Assembly: GCF_039555335.1 (NCBI RefSeq)
Contig: NC_092647.1
Location: forward strand, 14,556,094 to 14,620,093
Length of the DNA: 64,000 nt
Direction: 5' to 3'
From: Amphiura filiformis
Lineage: Eukaryota > Echinodermata > Ophiuroidea > Amphilepidida > Amphiuridae
Shown here one piece after another: positions 1 through 13,488 of this stretch. The notes under the pieces are model-generated. The model worked only from the letters and a program-made list of their open reading frames with translations. It ran no database searches and had not been told where the DNA came from. Every line of letters starts with the position of its first letter. Position 1 is the first letter of the stretch. The translations under genes and the position numbers were made by a program.

Positions 1-549
1 CTTCTGTAGAGATCTCTTTATTTTTTATATATTTTGTCTAACTACAACAAATATTTATCAATTGGGCCTAAAAAATATTTGTTTGCCCTTTAAAGGCTGA
101 AGAAAAGAGGGTTGGTTGGTCAATTTTTTAAAGACATGTCAGACATGCTGGTCATGGTTTATTTCTAGATGGTGAAATAACCTGAATATTAATTGTGCAC
201 TTCCATGTTTTAAATAAACTGCTCACCCAATAGGGAGGGTACATCATAAATGTTGGCTAAGAGTAGTTTTGTCACTTATTTGGTTTATTTAAAGGTAAAA
301 ATCATGTCACAATTACATTTTTTTCAACTTAAAAAAATCTGTACCCTAAAAAAAGAAGAAGGCAAGTGATTTTTGGATTTTTTTGGTCGGCCGGGAAAGG
401 GCAAACAAACCTCTATTTTGGCCTTAGCATATAGGCCTACATGTAAACAGTTAAAACTGTTTAAACTTCTTGTATGAGTATGCTGCTCGGTCAATGAGCA
501 AGATGACCAATGAAATAGACATACGAACAAAAAGATATTCTATGAAAGG
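1..549. other. Left flank, no gene recognised
   Basis: AT-rich sequence before the tandem array. I see no splice-bounded coding segment, RNA gene or element ends here. Confidence 0.5.
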
Positions 550-1798
550 ATTCTATAAAAGGATTCCATTGTGAGTTAAGGCTTTCTAGTTCTCAACCCT
601 TGAATTGTTGAAGTAAAAATGTCTGTATTTGAAACCAATGGAGCGAGCTTCTGGAGCCTGTTCAGTATGTTAGACCATTGGAACAGTTTGTAAAACCACT
701 GCAAATTCATATATACGGTAATACTGTATGACTATGCATACATGTACATAGAATATTTCTGCAATAATTGTTGTTATGTAATTACAATGTATAGTTGTAT
801 ACATATATGTATATGTAGTTGATAGTCTATAAATAACCTATTTTTGATAGCTTGTGTTCGTGCCCAGCAAGCCTTGAATCTTATTTTTTTGGCACCCATT
901 TTCAAAGCCACTGGGCAAAGACAAAGAAGGGCACCAAAGCCAACAAGTGATGAAGGATAGAGGTTGTGCATATGACATATCATCCCGTAAATTTGGCGGA
1001 CTACTCTAATGCATTCAACAAAAGCATGATTGCAATCTACCGCAACAGTTTGTCTCACACACAAAACAAATGCACGATGAAATAGGTTGATGACAATATT
1101 TGATTGAATGGACTGCACTGCGCCATGGTTATGGTGAAGGACACTGGTTCAAATCCTTTGTTTGGAGCCAATCAATAATTTCATGTTTAGTCTGAATATA
1201 AAATGTACTGCTTTAATCCTACACACACCAACATGTTCCATTTTAGACTAAGCGCATCTGTTATAGCGCACCTAAATTGTTTTTCCGACTGACACACTCT
1301 AAGTATACAATGTACAATGTAGGAAATTTTAGTGTTGTTGGACTAGCGACATGTCCGACAAGCAGCGTGTCATACCAGTTGGTATTGGTGGCATTCAGTG
1401 TGTGAGATGACTTGTATTGTTATTTAAGTATCTTGATATTACATGTAATACTATGTATTATAGAGACCTCCCAGGGGGGCCACTGGTCATTGACAAGGGG
1501 TATCAACATGATCAAGCATGATCAAAGACTCGCATAAAAAGGGTCTTTTTTCATGATCAGGCACTGTATACGTATCATGAATAGGGTATCTAAAAAAAGT
1601 AATTAAAAAAATATATACCTGTAGAAATTGTAGCATGATATTTTATGTTAAAAGTTCTGACATTGTTAAATGTTGGCTTTCCAGTGGTAATGAAGGATTC
1701 TAAGGTCAACAAAATGAATGATATACTCACTAAGGGGTAAAAATAATGTCACTACTTGTTAAGGGTAGGATAAATTGCACTTATCATATTTGCTTTAA

Positions 1799-2259
1799 AG
1801 CCATATTATAACATTTTCATACAAAATAGATTGGCATTTCTTTGCCATAAAATGTTAGGTTTTATTGTCAGATATATCCCCTTTTAGTTTTGAGCCGAAC
1901 AACCATGGCAAAGCAAAGAAAATTGGAATTTACTACCAGCACGTATGTCGCCAATACGTACCACTCGTTCGGTTATGTTGTGGTACGACCCTTTGTTGTG
2001 TAGATCACCGTCCCACACGCCGTGTGCGTACTGTGTGTTATTAACATCGTGTATGCGTTCGACTAATAATTCCATCGTAATAATAAAATGCTGATTCAGG
2101 CGTTTTATTCAATATCTCTGATTTTGACAAAACTACACCACCTAGAGTCTTGATTTTTGCAGGGTATATTGGTTTAATAAAGTACAATATAATCGTGTAA
2201 AAAATGAATTTTAAAAAATCAGTGAGGGCGTCCTCCTCAGCAAATGTTATAATATGGCT
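1799..2259 (+). mobile_element. TTAA-flanked fold-back element, family A, copy 1
   Basis: Element of 461 bp beginning agccatattataac and ending with its inverted copy gttataatatggct. Both ends abut TTAA (1795-1798 and 2260-2263). There is no transposase frame, so it is non-autonomous. TTAA duplication is the known signature of piggyBac-type transposition; the family assignment is inference because the termini do not begin with the usual CCC. Confidence 0.85.
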
Positions 2260-2496
2260 TTAAGGGTGTATTTTCAGACCTTCCAAATAATTGTGTAGGG
2301 TGCTTTTTGAGACTTTGTGATCATGCATGACACCTCTTTGTTAATGCCAAGTCACCCCAGGAGAGATCTACATGCAAATGTATATGATGTATTATATAGA
2401 GACCTAATGGTATCACTTATTTATTGTAATCTGTTGTTTAGTTTAGAGAGAGGGTCATAGCTAGACACTGGTCAACTTGTCATTATGGACAGAGGC

Positions 2497-2790
2497 TCCT
2501 ACAACCTTGGCGGAAATTCGTTGCCACACCACCACGTGCTGGTGTTAAAATAAAGCAATCGGCAGAGCTAAATATGTCACAGTACCGCATTATCTTTGTA
2601 TAATAGTTGCACAAATGCATGCACACTCAATTTAGACTCTCCCTTCCCACCCCCATCTTTCAATGTTGGGAGACTGAAATGTATACATGATGACGATTTG
2701 GTCCAAATCAACATTGCAATAGGGGAGCGGGGAAGGATGTTAACCAATTAACGCTTAGGTGTGGCAACATTTTTCGCCAAGGTTGTAGGA
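2497..2790. mobile_element. Fold-back element with CCTACAACCTTGG termini
   Basis: About 294 bp. The left end reads tcctacaaccttggcg and the right end is its inverted copy cgccaaggttgtagga; the arms also share a gttgccacacc block. Copies recur in units 2 (about 6110-6403) and 3 (about 9658-9951). No coding capacity is seen. Confidence 0.75.
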
Positions 2791-2893
2791 CAGGCAAAAT
2801 AATATGCCTTTGACAGGCATCAAATTATATAATCTATCAAACTGATTGGTACTCGACCACCTGTTTCCATTGTCTATAAGGACAGGACACATT

Positions 2894-4023
2894 GGGTTAT
2901 TCCATTTGAAATCCATACGCCCCCTATGGAAGATTTAAAGTCTCCCACAGAGGGAGTATGGGTTTCTAATAGAATAGACCATTAGGTATCTACCATTTGA
3001 AATACTTCAGTTGTGGAAGAAATAGGTATAATTATAATACAGGGGGAGTATGGGTTTCAAAATAGTTACCATAACCATGGAAGAAAGAGATAAGAAGGAA
3101 CCACAACGAACGCATTCACTTTGTCCACTCCCTTTACCGACATTTCATTGACATTGTTATTCATGAGGATTTACTTTGATCAATATCCTGCGTTAAATAG
3201 GTGATTGGTATTGTACTCCATGTATTTGCATGTCTTCTGGAGCGTGTCTGGAGGATGATTTGAACTAATGACCTTCCGTGCAAGCACCCTATAGGATTTT
3301 CTCTGGTGACGTGATCAGCGGTCATTGATGGCCTACATCTCTTTCTTCCATTTTGCCCAATTTTCCTGAACTTTGATGACTTTTTTCTCAGAGTTGGCAA
3401 TCTTTGGCACTAAAACGAGTTAGCTAGTTACGATTATACACATATAAGTTATTAAATTAAACAGGTTTCATGTACCGGACTCAACCGGAACATTGTGCAT
3501 TATTTAAGAACATTTTACATCTATTTGTCATCGAAAAAGTCACCAAAATCTTACATTTTTTGATACAGATGAAACTCAGCAAAAAAAAAGCGGCCGATTT
3601 TGATGACCTTTTCGATGTGTTAAAGGACATTTTCTACACAACACGATCAAGAAAACAGTTTGACTGTAGATCCTAAAACAAAGCTACTATACATGTTTAG
3701 AGCATCAGTGAAATTCCAGAATCTTACTCCCGGGTAGCGTTTGTTTGTTCGTGGATGGGTTTGTTATAGTTTTTTTCCAGTAATGTTTTAGCCAAGCATC
3801 GATCGCGGTAAATGGATTATACATGAAAGGAAGTACCGTTGATAGCTTTTCTTTTCATGCGTCAATAGATAAGCGGATTAAAACTTGGCCGATCGAAGTC
3901 GTTGTGGTTCCTTCTTATCTCTTTCTTCCATGCCATAACCAACTACATTTGAAAAACGTACTCCCTCTGTGGAAGACTTTTCTTACATCTCAGGGGTATA
4001 GCAGATTTCGAATGAAATAACCC
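2894..4023. mobile_element. Composite fold-back element of about 1.1 kb
   Basis: The left arm begins gggttattccatttgaaat and the right arm ends gaatgaaataaccc. A second inverted pair lies inside, around the phrase ggaagaaagagataagaagg (about 3079-3098 and 3908-3928). The outer arms belong to the dispersed ccatttgaaatccatac repeat also found near 31.7, 32.1, 37.5 and 43.6 kb. Copies occur in units 2 and 3. Confidence 0.65.
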
Positions 4024-5410
4024 ATTATACCTCAACTTATTACATGTACATGTCGAAACTCGCAAAATCTACTGTACAGTACAGTAAAATCCTTGTTATT
4101 TCTGCACGGGGAAGTGTCTTAGTTGAAAGGTGGGGATCGGATAGGCAGCAGTTTATCTATAAAAATTCTATAAAAGGATTCCATTGTGAGTTAAGGCTTT
4201 CTAGTTCTCAACCCTTGAATTGTTGAAGTAAAAATGTCTGTATTTGAAACCAATGGAGCGAGCTTCTGGAGCCTGTTCAGTATGTTAGACCATTGGAACA
4301 GTTTGTAAAACCACTGCAAATTCATATATACGGTAATACTGTATGACTATGCATACATGTACATAGAATATTTCTGCAATAATTGTTGTTATGTAATTAC
4401 AATGTATAGTTGTATACATATATGTATATGTAGTTGATAGTCTATAAATAACCTATTTTTGATAGCTTGTGTTCGTGCCCAGCAAGCCTTGAATCTTATT
4501 TTTGGGGCACCCATTTTCAAAGCCACTGGGCAAAGACAAAGAAGGGCACCAAAGCCAACAAGTGATGAAGGATAGAGGTTGTGCATATGACATATCATCC
4601 CGTAAATTTGGCGGACTACTCTAATGCATTCAACAAAAGCATGATTGCAATCTACATAACAGTTTGTCTCACACACAAAACAAATGCACGATGAAATAGG
4701 TTGATGACAATATTTGATTGAATGGACTGCACTGCGCCATGATTATGGTGAAGGACACTGGTTCAAATCCTTTGTTTGGAGCCAATCAATAATTTCATGT
4801 TTAGTCTGAATATAAAATGTACTGCTTTAATCCTACACACACCAACATGTTCCATTTTAGACTAGCGCATCTGTTATAGCGCACCTAAATTGTTTTTCCG
4901 ACTGACACACTCTAAGTATACAATGTACAATGTAGGAAATTTTAGTGTTGTTGGACTAGCGACATGTCCGACAAGCAGCGTGTCATACCAGTTGGTATTG
5001 GTGGCATTCAGTGTGTGAGATGACTTGTATTGTTATTTAAGTATCTTGATATTACATGTAATACTATGTATTATAGAGACCTCCCAGGGGGGCCACTGGT
5101 CATTGACAAGGGGTATCAACATGATCAAGCATGATCAAAGACTCGCATAAAAAGGGTCTTTTTTCATGATCAGGCACTGTATCACGTATCATGAATAGGG
5201 TATCTAAAAAAGTAATTAAAAAATATATACCTGTAGAAATTGTAGCATGATATTTTATGTTAAAAGTTCTGACATTTTTAAATGTTGGGTTTCCAGTGGT
5301 AATGAAGGATTTTAAGGTCAACAAAATGAATGATATACTCACTAAGGGGTAAAAATAATGTCACTACTTGTTAAGGGTAGGATAAATTGCACTTATCATA
5401 TTTGCTTTAA

Positions 5411-5871
5411 AGCCATATTATAACATTTTCATACAAAATAGATTGGCATTTCTTTGCCATAAAATGTTAGGTTTTATTGTCAGATATATCCCCTTTTAGT
5501 TTTGAGCCGAACAACCATGGCAAAGCAAAGAAAATTGGAATTTACTACCAGCACGTATGTCGCCAATACGTACCACTCGTTCGGTTATGTTGTGGTACGA
5601 CCCTTTGTTGTGTAGATCACCGTCCCACACGCCGTGTGCGTACTGTGTGTTATTAACATCGTGTATGCGTTCGACTAATAATTCCATCGTAATAATAAAA
5701 TGCTGATTCAGGCGTTTTATTCAATATCTCTGATTTTGACAAAACTACACCACCTAGAGTCTTGATTTTTGCAGGGTATATTGGTTTAATAAAGTACAAT
5801 ATAATCGTGTAAAAAATGAATTTTAAAAAATCAGTGAGGGCGTCCTCCTCAGCAAATGTTATAATATGGCT
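5411..5871 (+). mobile_element. TTAA-flanked element, family A, copy 2
   Basis: Same 461-bp element and TTAA flanks as at 1799, carried in tandem unit 2, so it was probably copied by array duplication and not by a separate insertion. Confidence 0.85.
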
Positions 5872-8800
5872 TTAAGGGTGTATTTTCAGACCTTCCAAAT
5901 AATTGTGTAGGGTGCTTTTTGAGACTTTGTGATCATGCATGACACCTCTTTGTTAATGCCAAGTCACCCCAGGAGAGATCTACATGCAAATGTATATGAT
6001 GTATTACATAGAGACCTAATGGTATCACTTATTTATTGTAATCTGTTGTTTAGTTTAGAGAGAGGGTCATAGCTAGACACTGGTCAACTTGTCATTATGG
6101 ACAGAGGCTCCTACAACCTTGGCGGAAATTCGTTGCCACACCACCACGTGCTGGTGTTAAAATAAAGCAATCGGCAGAGCTAAATATGTCACAGTACCGC
6201 ATTATCTTTGTATAATAGTTGCACAAATGCATGCACACTCAATTTAGACTCTCCCCTTCCCCACCCCCCATCTTTCAATGTTGGGAGACTGAAATGTATA
6301 CATGATGACGATTTGGTCCAAATCAACATTGCAATAGGGGAGCGGGGAAGGATGTTGGCCAATTAACGCTTAGGTGTGGCAACATTTTTCGCCAAGGTTG
6401 TAGGACAGGCAAAATAATATGCCTTTGACAGGCATCAAATTATATAATCTATCAAACTGATTGGTACTCGACCACCTGTTTCCATTGTCTATAAGGACAG
6501 GACACATTGGGTTATTCCATTTGAAATCCATACTCCCCCTATGGAAGATTTAAAGTCTCCCACAGAGGGAGTATGGGTTTCTAATAGAATAGACCATTAG
6601 GTATCTACCATTTGAAATACTTCAGTTGTGGAAGAAATAGGTATAATTATAATACAGGGGGAGTATGGGTTTCAAAATAGTTACCATAACCATGGAAGAA
6701 AGAGATAAGAAGGAACCACAACGAACGCATTCACTTTGTCCACTCCCTTTACCGACATTTCATTGACATTGTTATTCATGAGGATTTACTTTGATCAATA
6801 CCCTGCGTTAAATAGGTGATTGGTATTGTACTCCATGTATTTGCATGTCTTCTGGAGCGTGTCTGGAGGATGATTTGAACTAATGACCTTCCGTGCAAGC
6901 ACCCTATAGGATTTTCTCTGGTGACGTGATCAGCGGTCATTGATGGCCTACATCTCTTTCTTCCATTTTGCCCAATTTTCCTGAACTTTGATGACTTTTT
7001 TCTCAGAGTTGGCAATCTTTGGCACTAAAACGAGTTAGCTAGTTACGATTATACACATATAAGTTATTAAATTAAACAGGTTTCATGTACGGACTCAACC
7101 GGAACATTGTGCATTATTTAAGAACATTTTACATCTATTTGTCATCGAAAAAGTCACCAAAATCTTACATTATTTGATACAGATGAAACTCAGCAAAAAA
7201 ACGGCCGATTTTGATGACCTTTTCGATGTGTTAAAGGACATTTTCTACACAACACGATCAAGAAAACAGTTTGACTGTAGATCCTAAAACAAAGCTACTA
7301 TACATGTTTAGAGCATCAGTGAAATTCCAGAATCTTACTCCCGGGTAGCGTTTGTTTGTTCGTGGATGGGTTTGTTATAGTTTTTTCCAGTAATGTTTTA
7401 GCCAAGCATCGATCATGGTAAATGGATTATACATGAAAGGAAGTACCGTTGATAGCTTTTCTTTTCATGCGTCAATAGATAAGCGGATTAAAACTTGGCG
7501 ATCAAGTCGTTGTGGTTCCTTCTTATCTCTTTCTTCCATGCCATAACCAACTACATTTGAAAACGTACTCCCTCTGTGGAAGACTTTTCTTACATCTCAG
7601 GGGTATAGCAGATTTCGAATGAAATAACCCATTATACCTCAACTTATTACATGTACATGTCGAAACTCGCAAAATCTACTGTACAGTACAGTAAAATCCT
7701 TGTTATTTCTGCACGGGGAAGTGTCTTAGTTGAAAGGTGGGGATCGGATAGGCAGCAGTTTATCTATAAAAATGTCTGTATTTGAAACCAATGGAGCGAG
7801 CTTCTGGAGCCTGTTCAGTATGTTAGACCATTGGAACAGTTTGTAAAACCACTGCAAATTCATATATACGGTAATACTGTATGACTATGCATACATGTAC
7901 ATAGAATATTTCTGCAATAATTGTTGTTATGTAATTACAATGTATAGTTGTATACATATATGTATATGTAGTTGATAGTCTATAAATAACCTATTTTTGA
8001 TAGCTTGTGTTCGTGCCCAGCAAGCCTTGAATCTTATTTTTTGGGGCACCCATTTTCAAAGCCACTGGGCAAAGACAAAGAAGGGCACCAAAGCCAACAA
8101 GTGATGAAGGATAGAGGTTGTGCATATGACATATCATCCCGTAAATTTGGCGGACTACTCTAATGCATTCAACAAAAGCATGATTGCAATCTACCGCAAC
8201 AGTTTGTCTCACACACAAAACAAATGCACGATGAAATAGGTTGATGACAATATTTGATTGAATGGACTGCACTGCGCCATGATTATGGTGAAGGACACTG
8301 GTTCAAATCCTTTGTTTGGAGCCAATCAATAATTTCATGTTTAGTCTGAATATAAAATGTACTGCTTTAATCCTACACACACCAACATGTTCCATTTTAG
8401 ACTAAGCGCATCTGTTATAAGCGCACCTAAATTGTTTTTCCGACTGACACACTCTAAGTATACAATGTACAATGTAGGAAATTTTAGTGTTGTTGGACTA
8501 GCGACATGTCCGACAAGCAGCGTGTCATACCAGTTGGTATTGGTGGCATTCAGTGTGTGAGATGACTTGTATTGTTATTTAAGTATCTTGATATTACATG
8601 TAATACTATGTATTATAGAGACCTCCCAGGGGGGCCACTGGTCATTGACAAGGGGTATCAACATGATCAAGCATGATCAAAGACTCGCATAAAAAGGGTC
8701 TTTTTTCATGATCAGGCACTGTATACGTATCATGAATAGGGTATCTAAAAAAAGTAATTAAAAAAATATATACCTGTAGAAATTGTAGCATGATATTTTA

Positions 8801-8953
8801 TGTTAAAAGTTCTGACATTTTTAAATGTTGGGTTTCCAGTGGTAATGAAGGATTTTAAGGTCAACAAAATGAATGATATACTCACTAAGGGGTAAAAATA
8901 ATGTCACTACTTGTTAAGGGTAGGATAAATTGCACTTATCATATTTGCTTTAA

Positions 8954-9419
8954 AGCCATATTATAACATTTTCATACAAAATAGATTGGCATTTCTTTTG
9001 CCATAAAATGTTAGGTTTTATTGTCAGATATATCCCTTTTAGTTTTGAGCGAACAACCATGGCAAAGCAAAGAAAATTGGAATTTACTACCAGCACGTAT
9101 ATGTCGCCAATACGTACCACTCGTTCGGTTATGTTGTGATACGACCCTTTGTTGTGTAGATCACCGTCCCTACACCGCCGTGCATGCGTACTGTGTGTTA
9201 TTAACATCGTGTATGCGTTCGACTAATAATTCCATCGTAATAATAAAATGCTGATTCAGGCGTTTTATTCAATATCTCTGATTTTGACAAAACTACACCA
9301 CCTAGAGTCTTGATTTTTGCAGGGTATATTGGTTTAATAAAGTACAATAGAATCGTGTAAAAAATGAATTTTAAAAAATCAGTGAGGGCGTCCTCCTCAG
9401 CAAATGTTATAATATGGCT
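8954..9419 (+). mobile_element. TTAA-flanked element, family A, copy 3
   Basis: Copy carried in tandem unit 3, with TTAA on both sides and a few extra substitutions and indels, mainly around 9040-9190. Confidence 0.85.
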
Positions 9420-11310
9420 TTAAGGGTGTATTTTCAGACCTTCCAAATAATTGTGTAGGGTGCTTTTTGAGACTTTGTGATCATGCATGACACCTCTTTG
9501 TTAATGCCAAGTCACCCCAGGAGAGATCTACATGCAAATGTATATGATGTATTACATAGAGACCTAATGGTATCACTTATTTATTGTAATCTGTTGTTTA
9601 GTTTAGAGAGAGGGTCATAGCTAGACACTGGTCAACTTGTCATTATGGACAGAGGCTCCTACAACCTTGGCGGAAATTGTTGCCACACCACCACGTGCTG
9701 GTGTTAAAATAAAGCAATCGGCAGAGCTAAATATGTCACAGTACCGCATTATCTTTGTATAATAGTTGCACAAATGCATGCACACTCAATTTAGACTCTC
9801 CCTTCCCCACCCCCATCTTTCAATGTTGGGAGACTGAAATGTATACATGATGACGATTTGGTCCAAATCAACATTGCAATAGGGGAGCGGGGAAGGATGT
9901 TAACCAATTAACGCTTAGGTGTGGCAACATTTTTCGCCAAGGTTGTAGGACAGGCAAAATAATATGCCTTTGACAGGCATCAAATTATATAATCTATCAA
10001 ACTGATTGGTACTCGACTACCTGTTTCCATTGTCTATAAGGACAGGACACATTGGGTTATTCCATTTGAAATCCATACTCCCCCTATGGAAGATTTAAAG
10101 TCTCCCACAGAGGGAGTATGGGTTTCTAATAGAATAGACCATTAGGTATCTACCATTTGAAATACTTCAGTTGTGGAAGAAATAGGTATAATTATAATAC
10201 AGGGGGAGTATGGGTTTCAAAATAGTTACCATAACCATGGAAGAAAGAGATAAGAAGGAACCACAACGAACGCATTCACTTTGTCCACTCCTTTACCGAC
10301 ATTTCATTGACATTGTTATTCATGAGGATTTACTTTGATCAATACCCTGCGTTAAATAGGTGATTGGTATTGTACTCCATGTATTTGCATGTCTTCTGGA
10401 GCGTGTCTGGAGGATGATTTGAACTAATGACCTTCCGTGCAAGCACCCTATAGGATTTTCTCTGGTGACGTGATCAGCGGTCATTGATGGCCTACATCTC
10501 TTTCTTCCATTTTGCCCAATTTTCCTGAACTTTGATGACTTTTTTCTCAGAGTTGGCAATCTTTGGCACTAAAGCGAGTTAGCTAGTTACGATTATACAC
10601 ATATAAGTTATTAAATTAAACAGGTTTCATGTACGGACTCAACCGAACATTGTGCATTATTTAAGAACATTTTACATCTATTTGTCATCGAAAAAGTCAA
10701 CAAAATCTTACATTATTTGATACAGATGAAACTCAGCAAAAAAAACGGCCGATTTTGATGACCTTTTCGATGTGTTAAAGGACATTTTCTACACAACACG
10801 ATCAAGAAAACAGTTTGACTGTAGATCCTAAAACAAAGCTACTATACATGTTTAGAGCATCAGTGAAATTCCAGAATCTTACTCCCGGGTAGCGTTTGTT
10901 TGTTCGTGGATGGGTTTGTTATAGTTTTTTTCCAGTAATGTTTTAGCCAAGCATCGATCGCGGTAAATGGATTATACATGAAAGGAAGTACCGTTGATAG
11001 CTTTTCTTTTCATGCGTCAATAGATAAGCGGATTAAAACTTGGCCGATCGAAGTCGTTGTGGTTCCTTCTTATCTCTTTCTTCCATGCCATAACCAACTA
11101 CATTTGAAAAACGTACTCCCTCTGTGGAAGACTTTTCTTACATCTCAGGGGTATAGCAGATTTCGAATGAAATAACCCATTATACCTCAACTTATTACAT
11201 GTACATGTCGAAACTCGCAAAATCTACTGTACAGTACAGTAAAATCCTTGTTATTTCTGCACGGGGAAGTGTCTTAGTTGAAAGGTGGGGATCGGATAGG
11301 CAGCAGTTTA

Positions 11311-12300
11311 TGGGGTGTATTTTACAAAATTTGGGTAATTTGTTCAGAATTTGACAAATTTACCTTAACTTTGAATTGTAATAATTTGAAAGTCCAGAAA
11401 TTAGTGCAGTTTGGGTCTCTTTTATCATCAAATTTTTTGGATTCAGTTTTATTGAGCCCCAGTCTCACAATCGCCACAAAAGCCCTGCATTATTTCTAAT
11501 GAACCCTATGCATGTTGCATCTGGAAGACGCAGTCTTTTCAGTCTAGTCTACTAATAAGGTAGCAGTTCATCATAATAATTAATATCATTTTAACCCCAT
11601 GAGAACTACCTGCCGATTAGCCAAAAAGAAGCTTTCATTATCAATTGGACCAATCAGCAACATTGTTTGAATAATTTCACCATGCAAAAAAATTGGGGCA
11701 AATTATTTACAAAGCTCCATTCTGATTAGTTATTAAAGTGAAGATATCATGTAATTAACCAATCAGAGGCAATGTTAGATCGGCAGGTAGTATTCAGGGG
11801 TTAATTCAAAAATATTAGTGCTGTGTTTTGTCTGTAATTGGGAGTAATTATTTATGTTCTGTACAGAACACAGGATTATTTTAGCGGTAATAATTTCCAT
11901 AATTATTGCAGGTTTGCTCAACTCACTTTGAGCACTTTTGTTTATTCACAGATATTTTAACTAATAGGTCAAAATAATTTTGCTGGCTTTTAAATTTGCA
12001 GTTTCGAAATAAACTGCGAAAACACACAAATAAAATCCTTGAGAAAATTTGCCGCTTGAATAGTGAATACATTGTTCACAATCTACCAGCAAACACAAAA
12101 TTATTCTTAATATGTTTTAATAACATTTATGTTGGGTGATATTAAGGTCATGAAAACATTTATAAAACGTTATTGTAAAATATTTTGGGCTAACATTTTT
12201 GCAAAATATTTTGTCAACTGTTAAATAACATTATCTTAAAATGTTTTGCATCACATTTTCAAAAATGTTTTATGAATGTTATTAAAATGTTTTTATACGG
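11311..12300. other. Non-coding stretch with AT-rich repeats
   Basis: No gene is recognised. The part from about 12075 opens with cagcaaacacaaaa, followed by degenerate repeats of aacattt/aaaatgttt type. The same opening phrase recurs at about 24340. Confidence 0.5.
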
Positions 12301-12334
12301 TACCCTTTATATAACCTGACATGTACATGACTTC

Positions 12335-12630
12335 TCTCTAGTCCAAAGGGTTGCTAGTCCTAAGGTTCTCTAGTCCGAAGGGTCGCAAGTCCGAAAACCA
12401 AATTAAGTTCGCTAATCCGAAAGTTCTATAGTCCGAATATAGAATAAGGGTTAGTTTTAGGGTTAGGGTTATGGTTAGTGAGCCTTATTCTATATTTGGA
12501 CTAATGAATATTATTTATTATTAGGACTAGTGAACCCTCGGACTAGAGAACCCGATATTCAGACTAGCGAACCTTTTTCAGAATTCAGACTAGCTAATGG
12601 TAAATTACATTAGGACTAGAGAGTTGTCAC
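12335..12630. repeat. Diverged ctagtccgaag repeat with a telomere-like core
   Basis: The phrase c-t-a-g-t-c-c-(g/t)-a-a-g is repeated about five times on the left and appears inverted (ggactagagaac, gactagcgaacc) on the right. The centre (about 12445-12475) reads gggttagttttagggttagggtta. A related fragment lies at about 30090-30160. The layout suggests a fold-back element with microsatellite-like arms. Confidence 0.6.
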
Positions 12631-12719
12631 CGACATGTACACCTTTTCTGTGAAACGTTATGTGTTTACAGGGTAGTCGTTACTCAGTGAAAGCGACTGT
12701 AATCAGAGCTTACATGTAT

Positions 12720-12854
12720 ATCGACTGCTCAGTGCCAGAAGTGGATAATGTATAGCTGTCATGTGTAAATGAGTACAATATACTGTATAAAAATTGCCAA
12801 ATGTTCACATGGCAGCTATTGCTCTTACCCACTTCTGGCACTGAACTGGCGATA
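12720..12854. mobile_element. Short fold-back element with CGACTGCTCAGTGCC termini
   Basis: About 135 bp with inverted ends: tcgactgctcagtgccag on the left, and the inverse of its core at the right, ctggcactgaactggcga. A second copy at 29884-30022 shares both ends and the middle block ggcagctattgc. Confidence 0.75.
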
Positions 12855-13233
12855 TATTTATATACAAATATTTATTATATTACAAATTTATAGTTAAAAT
12901 TATTATTTATATGTATATAGATGTAGTAATAATTATGAGGAATAAACACAGCAAACAGACAGAATCACAGCCAGATGTATATATATATGTATATATAGAG
13001 ATACATTTCCGATGAAATTTGTTTATTAAAATGTTGTTGTCAGAAAACAGTTTTACCATGTAACTTTCGACACTTAAAATAGTGTCTTCTCCATTACTTA
13101 ATAAAGACGTAAAATTCTGGGTTGGTAACAAAAACATGTGTTTCATGGTGCGCCAGACGCAAAACGTAAAGTATGTGCACAGGGGTATGAGAATTAACAA
13201 TAACAGCCCAGAAATCACATAAATGAAACAATA

Positions 13234-13488
13234 TTATAATGAAAGACAGAGATAAAAGACTTTATCGCGTCTGATGTCATCAAACTCTAGCAGGGTTTGT
13301 TTACAAGTGTCGTGATGATGACTTGCTGAACGCGGTGGTATAACCGGACGCCTTATTGTTAATTTTGCACCTTCAAACATACAAATCATCTCAAAAGTTA
13401 GGTCTTTATAGTAGTAAACTTTCTTTCCCGAAGGCACCATGTGAACAATGCCTTTTTTGCCTTGTAAAAGTACATAATTTTTCGCCAT
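13234..13488 (-). CDS. Unrecognised 84-codon open frame
   Basis: An ATG in good start context (A at -3, G at +4) opens an 84-residue frame starting MAKNYVLLQGKKGIVHMVPS. The composition is mixed and not repeat-like, unlike most frames here. I do not recognise the family, and I see no obvious domain, signal peptide or splice donor that continues it. A second frame directly downstream (12907-13218, minus) begins with a hydrophobic stretch, but the two are not in phase. It could be a small gene, a first exon or chance. Confidence 0.22.
   Translation of the reverse strand: MAKNYVLLQGKKGIVHMVPSGKKVYYYKDLTFEMICMFEGAKLTIRRPVIPPRSASHHHDTCKQTLLEFDDIRRDKVFYLCLSL

Larger units (their letters stand above)
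550..11310. repeat. Three tandem units of about 3.6 kb
   Basis: Units run about 550-4164, 4165-7767 and 7768-11310. They match almost base for base, with scattered substitutions and small indels. The offset between units 1 and 2 is 3615 bases. Unit 3 lacks about 65 bases at its start, between the phrases at 7760 and 7770, and the array ends abruptly at about 11310 after the motif ggcagcagttta. Short reading frames repeated in each unit (for example 3161-3400, 6776-7015 and 10320-10559, minus) persist because the copies are recent; they look like no known protein. Each unit contains three smaller fold-back elements listed separately. Confidence 0.95.

Noticed and set aside
774-1118. Open frame repeated at 4389-4676 and 7991-8272
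   Set aside because: The frame recurs only because the 3.6-kb unit is tandemly copied; it shifts or breaks between copies and resembles no family.
3161-3400. Basic 79-codon frame intact in all three units (also 6776-7015 and 10320-10559)
   Set aside because: The units are nearly identical, so intactness says little; there is no domain, and the frame lies inside a fold-back element.
12445-12475. Telomere end or fusion point
   Set aside because: Only a few degenerate gggtta units within an inverted repeat; too short for a telomeric tract.
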